From the NCBI RefSeq assembly GCF_000003605.2, contig NW_003125999.1, forward strand, positions 1-30,611: 30,611 bases of DNA. Reading direction: 5' to 3'. Below the pieces are notes generated by a model, which worked only from the letters and a program-made list of their open reading frames with translations, was not told the origin of the DNA and did no database searches. A program made the position numbers and the translations under genes. This document shows, piece by piece, positions 28,093-30,611 of the stretch (positions within the stretch are counted from its first letter, which is position 1; the number at the start of each line of letters is the position of its first letter). The stretch is from Saccoglossus kowalevskii. Lineage: Eukaryota > Hemichordata > Enteropneusta > Harrimaniidae.

Positions 28093-28189
28093 TGAATATT
28101 CGTCAGAATTGGATGTAATTTAATACTTCGGCTAGGCAAAAAATCCCGGGAAAAAGTTAGTATGTATGGTGGAATAACAATGTTGATGA

Positions 28190-28301
28190 GCCTAATGCAC
28201 ATGGTATTGCAGGCCAGTCTCCCATTCAACCACGCCCGATGCAGCTTAACTTCAGTGATCGGACGAGAACTGGTGTATTCTGCAATGGTTTGGCAGTAGG
28301 C
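28190..28301 (-). pseudogene. 5S copy with 7-bp box C deletion
   Basis: TATTGCAGGCCAG as 7331 and 8397; first T-run broken. Confidence 0.85.
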
Positions 28302-28398
28302 TGAATATTCGTCCGAATTGTATGTCATTTAATGCTTCGTCTAGGCAAAAAATCATGGGAAAAAGTTAGAATGTACGGTGGAATAAAAATGTTCATCA

Positions 28399-28517
28399 GC
28401 CTACTGCACGTGGTATTCCCAGCCGGTCTCACGTGCAAGTACTAACCATGCCCGATGCGGCTTAACTTCAGTGATCGAACGAGAACTGGAGTATTCTGCA
28501 TTGGTTTGGCAGTAGGC
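28399..28517 (-). rRNA. 5S-like copy
   Basis: Joins a CATCAG flank to a 2617-type body (CACGTGC, CATGCC, GCGGCTT, CGAACG, CTGGAG), marking the edge of block C copy 3. Confidence 0.6.
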
Positions 28518-28614
28518 TGAATATTCGTCGGAATTGGATTTCAATTAATGTTTCGGTTAGGCAAATAATAAAGGGAAAAAGATAGTATGTACGGTGGAAT
28601 AAAAATGTTGATAA

Positions 28615-28732
28615 GCCTACTGCACGTGGTATTCCCAGCCGGTCTCCCATGCAAGTACTAACCACGCCCGATGCAGGTTAACTTCAGTGATCGGACAAGA
28701 ACTGGTGTATTCTGCTATGGTTTGGCAGTAGC
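28615..28732 (-). pseudogene. 5S-like copy, 1 bp short at its 5' end
   Basis: Twin of 2833 and 9902. Confidence 0.55.
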
Positions 28733-28829
28733 CGAATATTCGTCCGAATTGTATGTCTTTTAATGCTTCGTCTGGGCAAAAAATCATGGGAAAAAGTTAG
28801 AATGTAATGTGGAATAAAAATGTTGATGG

Positions 28830-28948
28830 GCCTACTGCACGTGGTATTCCCAGCCGGTCTCCCGTGCAAGTCCTAACCATGCCCGATGCAGCTTAACTTC
28901 AGTGATCGGACGAGAACTGCTGTATTCTGCAATGGTTTGGCAGTAGGC
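28830..28948 (-). rRNA. 5S-like copy, near consensus
   Basis: Twin of 3048; helix I intact. Confidence 0.68.
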
Positions 28949-29045
28949 TGAATATTCGTCCGAACTGTATGTCATTTAATGCTTCGCCTAGGCAAAAAAT
29001 CATGGGAAAAAGTTAGAATGTAATGTGGAATAAAAATGTTGATGG

Positions 29046-29164
29046 GCCTACTACACGTGGTATTCCCAGCCGGTCTCCCGTGCAAGTCCTAACCATGCCC
29101 GATGCAGCTTAACTTCAGTGGTCGGACGAGAACTCGAGTATTCTGCAATGGTTTGGCAATAGGC
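29046..29164 (-). rRNA. 5S-like copy
   Basis: CTCGAG variant, as 3264. Confidence 0.62.
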
Positions 29165-29261
29165 TGAATATTCGTCAGAATTGGATGTAATTTAATACTT
29201 CGGCTAGGCAAAAAATCCCGGGAAAAAGTTAGTATGTATGGTGGAATAACAATGTTGATGA

Positions 29262-29373
29262 GCCTAATGCACATGGTATTCCAGGCCAGTCTCCCATTCA
29301 ACCACGCCCGATTCAGCTTAACTTCAGTGATCGGACGCGAACTGGTGTATTCTGCAATGGTTTGGCAATAGGC
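29262..29373 (-). pseudogene. 5S copy with 7-bp box C deletion
   Basis: 5847-type 3' part (TAACAATG, CCCATTCAACC) joined to a 7540-type 5' part (GATTCAG, ACGCG, CAATAGGC). Confidence 0.85.
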
Positions 29374-29470
29374 TGAATATTCGTCGGAATTGGATGTAAT
29401 TTAATACTTCGGCTAGGCAAAAAATCCCGGGAAAAAGTTAACATGTATGGTGGAATAAAAATGTTGATGA

Positions 29471-29582
29471 GCCTAATGCACATGGTATTCCAGGCCGGTC
29501 TCCCATGCAACCACGCCCGATGCAGCTTAACTTCAGTGATCGGACGAGAACTGGTGTATTCTGCAATGGTTTGGCAGTAGGC
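29471..29582 (-). pseudogene. 5S copy with 7-bp box C deletion
   Basis: Twin of 7756. Confidence 0.85.
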
Positions 29583-29679
29583 TGAATATTCGTCGGAATT
29601 GGATGTAATTTAATACTTCGGCTAGGCAAAAAATCCCGGGAAAAATTTATTATGTACGGTGGAATAAAAATGTTGATGA

Positions 29680-29798
29680 TCCTACTGCACGTGGTATTCC
29701 CAACCAGTCTCCCATGCAAGTACTATCCACGCCCGATGCAGCTTAACTTCAGTGATCGGACGAGAACTGGTGTATTCTGCAATGATTTGGCAGTAGGC
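29680..29798 (-). rRNA. 5S-like copy
   Basis: Twin of 7965 (TCCTACT end). Confidence 0.6.
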
Positions 29799-29895
29799 TG
29801 AATATTTGTCGGAATTGGATGTCATTTAATGCAACAGCTAGGCAAAAAATCATGGGTAAAAGTTAGTATGTAACGTGGAATAAACATGTTGATGA

Positions 29896-30014
29896 GCCTA
29901 CTGCACGTGGTATTCCCAGCCGGTCTCCCATGCAAGTACTAACCACGCCCGATGCAGCTGAAATTCAGTGATCGGACGAGAACTGGTGTGTTCTGCAATG
30001 GTTTGACAGTAGGC
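29896..30014 (-). rRNA. 5S-like copy
   Basis: GCTGAAATTC, GTGTTC, TTGACAG; first T-run reduced (TAAACATG). Confidence 0.65.
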
Positions 30015-30097
30015 TGAATATTCGTCAGAATTGCCTTTGGTTTAACGCTGCGGTAAGGCAAAAAATCCCGGGAAAAAGTTGGTATGTACGGTGGAAT

Positions 30098-30102
30098 AAA
30101 AA
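30098..30102 (-). terminator. Pol III T5 terminator of 5S copy 30112-30230
   Basis: Five Ts on the minus strand starting 10 nt past the 5S 3' end. Backup runs follow at 30073-30077 (T5) and 30060-30065 (T6). Other spacers keep or break the first run: TAAAGATG and TAAACATG types retain only T3, and TAACAATG types lose it. Confidence 0.65.
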
Positions 30103-30137
30103 TGTTGATAAGCCTACTGCAGGTGGTATTCCCAGCC

Positions 30138-30158
30138 GGTCTCCCATGCAAGTACTAA
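30138..30158 (-). promoter_or_regulatory. Box C-like part of the 5S internal promoter (example copy)
   Basis: Minus-strand TTAGTACTTGCATGGGAGACC, at 5S nt 73-93, the region bound by TFIIIA in known 5S genes. This is the segment hit by the recurrent 7-bp deletion elsewhere in the array. Confidence 0.75.
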
Positions 30159-30165
30159 CCACGCC

Positions 30166-30181
30166 CGATGCAGCTTAACTT
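30166..30181 (-). promoter_or_regulatory. Box A-like part of the 5S internal promoter (example copy)
   Basis: Minus-strand AAGTTAAGCTGCATCG at 5S nt 50-65, matching the animal box A pattern. Confidence 0.7.
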
Positions 30182-30255
30182 CAGTGATCGAACGAGAACT
30201 GGTGTATTCTGCAATGGTTTGGCAGTAGGCTGAATATTCGTTGGAATTGGATGTA

Positions 30256-30261
30256 ATTTAA
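30256..30261 (-). promoter_or_regulatory. TATA-like element, -31 to -26 of 5S copy 30112-30230
   Basis: TTAAAT on the minus strand, 25 nt upstream of the 5S start. Arthropod, nematode and plant 5S genes use AT-rich elements near -30, and the same position is TTAAAT or TTAAAC in most other copies. Shown here for one copy as the example. Confidence 0.55.
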
Positions 30262-30327
30262 TACTTCGGCTAGGCAAAAAATCCCTGGAAAAAGTTAGTA
30301 TGTACGATGAAATAAAAATGTTGATGA

Positions 30328-30431
30328 GCCTAATGCACGTGGTATTCCCAGCCGGTCTGCCATGCAAGTACTAACCACGCCCGATGCAGCTTAACTTTAG
30401 TGATCGGATGATAACTGGTGTATTCTGCAAT
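30328..30431 (-). pseudogene. Headless 5S copy
   Basis: Twin of 21079 with CTTTAGTG and GATAAC. Confidence 0.85.
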
Positions 30432-30445
30432 AAAAATGTTCATCA

Positions 30446-30563
30446 GCCTACTGCACGTGGTATTCCCAGCCGGTCTCCCATGCAAGTACTAACCTCGCCC
30501 GATGCAGCTTAACTTCAGTGATCGGACGAAACTGGTGTATTCTGCATTGGTTTGACAGTACGC
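30446..30563 (-). pseudogene. 5S-like copy with 1-bp deletion
   Basis: ACCTCG, GGACGAAACTGG lacks one base, and CAGTACGC breaks helix I. Confidence 0.57.
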
Positions 30564-30611
30564 TGAATATTCGTCGGAATTGGATGTCATTTAATGTTAC
30601 TGCTATGCAAA

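Larger units (their letters stand above)
26800..28343 (-). repeat. Duplicated block G, copy 2 (one monomer shorter)
   Basis: Partner of 4240-6000. It includes the odd AAAATTTTTGATGAG spacer variant near 27746, which matches 5186. Confidence 0.85.
28430..29175 (-). repeat. Duplicated block C, copy 3 (shorter)
   Basis: Matches 9717-10462 at offset 18,713. The match ends near 29175, where the sequence switches to the ATAACAATG-type spacer seen at 5820-5840. Confidence 0.85.
29303..29946 (-). repeat. Distant copy of 7588-8231
   Basis: Offset 21,715. It carries the same run of monomer variants (TTAACATG spacer, 7-bp deletion, TTTATTATG spacer, TAAACATG spacer). Confidence 0.87.
30112..30230 (-). 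rRNA. 5S-like copy, joint closest to consensus
   Basis: Two changes only (GCAGGTGG and GATCGAACG). Helix I is perfect and both internal boxes are intact. TTAAAT lies at -31 to -26, and T5, T5 and T6 runs lie downstream. With 26127-26245 this is the best candidate for a functional 5S gene here. One change (CACGTGG to CAGGTGG) removes a helix V pair, so even this copy may not give standard 5S rRNA. Confidence 0.76.
30044..30549 (-). repeat. Block J, copy 2
   Basis: Partner of 20795-21300. Confidence 0.85.
1..30611 (-). repeat. 216-bp tandem array derived from 5S rDNA
   Basis: About 150 head-to-tail monomers fill the window, all in one orientation. A monomer is 119 bp of 5S rRNA sequence (minus strand) plus a 97-bp spacer. 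Variant lengths are 209 bp (7-bp deletion in box C) and 118 bp (98-bp deletion covering the 5S start and most of the spacer). The consensus 5S folds canonically: helix I is GCCTACTGC with GCAGTAGGC, helix III pairs CAGT with ACTG, and helix V pairs GCGTGGT with ACCACGT. Several spacer subfamilies exist, marked for example by CATGGG, CCCGGG, CACGGG or CCCGTG in the middle of the plus strand. The copies are unusually unlike each other for an active 5S cluster. The array could be a 5S-derived satellite or a decaying 5S locus; the sequence alone does not settle which copies are transcribed. Confidence 0.95.

Noticed and set aside
528-30367. Dozens of open frames of 60-98 codons, mostly minus strand, with near-identical 61-70 residue products
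   Set aside because: They recur once per monomer because 216 is a multiple of 3, so any open frame stays in register. They cross the 5S gene and its spacer, are extended by the 7-bp deletion, and show no protein-like features.
1-30611. CRISPR array
   Set aside because: Both the repeat and the between-repeat parts are related sequences, the period is 216 bp, and there are no unique short spacers or cas genes.
1-30611. 5S-derived SINE (SINE3-like)
   Set aside because: Copies are strictly head-to-tail with no poly-A or LINE-derived tails, target-site duplications or dispersed flanks.
1-30611. Viral or transposon insertion interrupting the array
   Set aside because: Every stretch can be assigned to a monomer or a deleted monomer; no foreign segment longer than a few bases was seen.

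Overview
The whole window is one tandem array of about 150 head-to-tail copies of a 216-bp monomer; I see no protein-coding gene. Read on the minus strand, each monomer is a 119-bp 5S ribosomal RNA sequence followed by a 97-bp spacer. The 5S identity rests on four things: the internal control region (box C TTAGTACTTGCATGGGAGACC-like, box A-like AAGTTAAGCTGCATCG), the invertebrate-type core GTTCTCGTCCGATCAC, a perfect 9-bp terminal helix (GCCTACTGC with GCAGTAGGC), and paired changes in helices III, IV and V relative to Drosophila and vertebrate 5S as I remember them. The organism is therefore a metazoan, most likely a protostome invertebrate (arthropod- or mollusc-like 5S core). I cannot name the species.

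The spacer carries recognisable Pol III signals in most copies: a TTAAAT-like element at about -31 to -26, and, 9 nt past the 5S 3' end, a T5 run with further T5 and T6 runs behind it. The array nevertheless looks more like a 5S-derived satellite, or a decaying 5S cluster, than a homogenised active 5S locus. By eye no copy equals the array consensus; the closest (26127-26245 and 30112-30230) differ at 2 positions. Fourteen copies share a 7-bp deletion inside box C. Fourteen lack the first 15 nt of the 5S plus 83 bp of spacer (118-bp monomers). Two have unique large deletions. About 119 copies are full length or nearly so.

Layout: 1-475 repeats 24.24-24.71 kb. 477-2132 is an 863-bp higher-order repeat. 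2.6-3.6 kb recurs at 9.7-10.7 and 28.4-29.2 kb. 4.24-6.0 kb recurs at 26.8-28.34 kb minus one monomer. 5.8-9.1 kb is rich in 209-bp (7-bp-deleted) monomers with a 1,066-bp higher-order unit, part of which recurs at 29.3-29.95 kb. 12.84-17.28 kb is a clean higher-order repeat of 1,198-1,200 bp (five 216-bp monomers plus one 118-bp monomer), with a decayed relative at 18.5-19.4 kb. 18.2-19.5 kb is rich in small indels. 22.1-22.97 kb holds the most divergent monomers, as a 431-bp dimer repeat. 20.8-21.3 kb recurs at 30.0-30.55 kb. The array runs off both ends, so its borders are not visible.

The many 60-98 codon open frames are a by-product of a 216-bp (72-codon) period that keeps frame from copy to copy; they are not genes.
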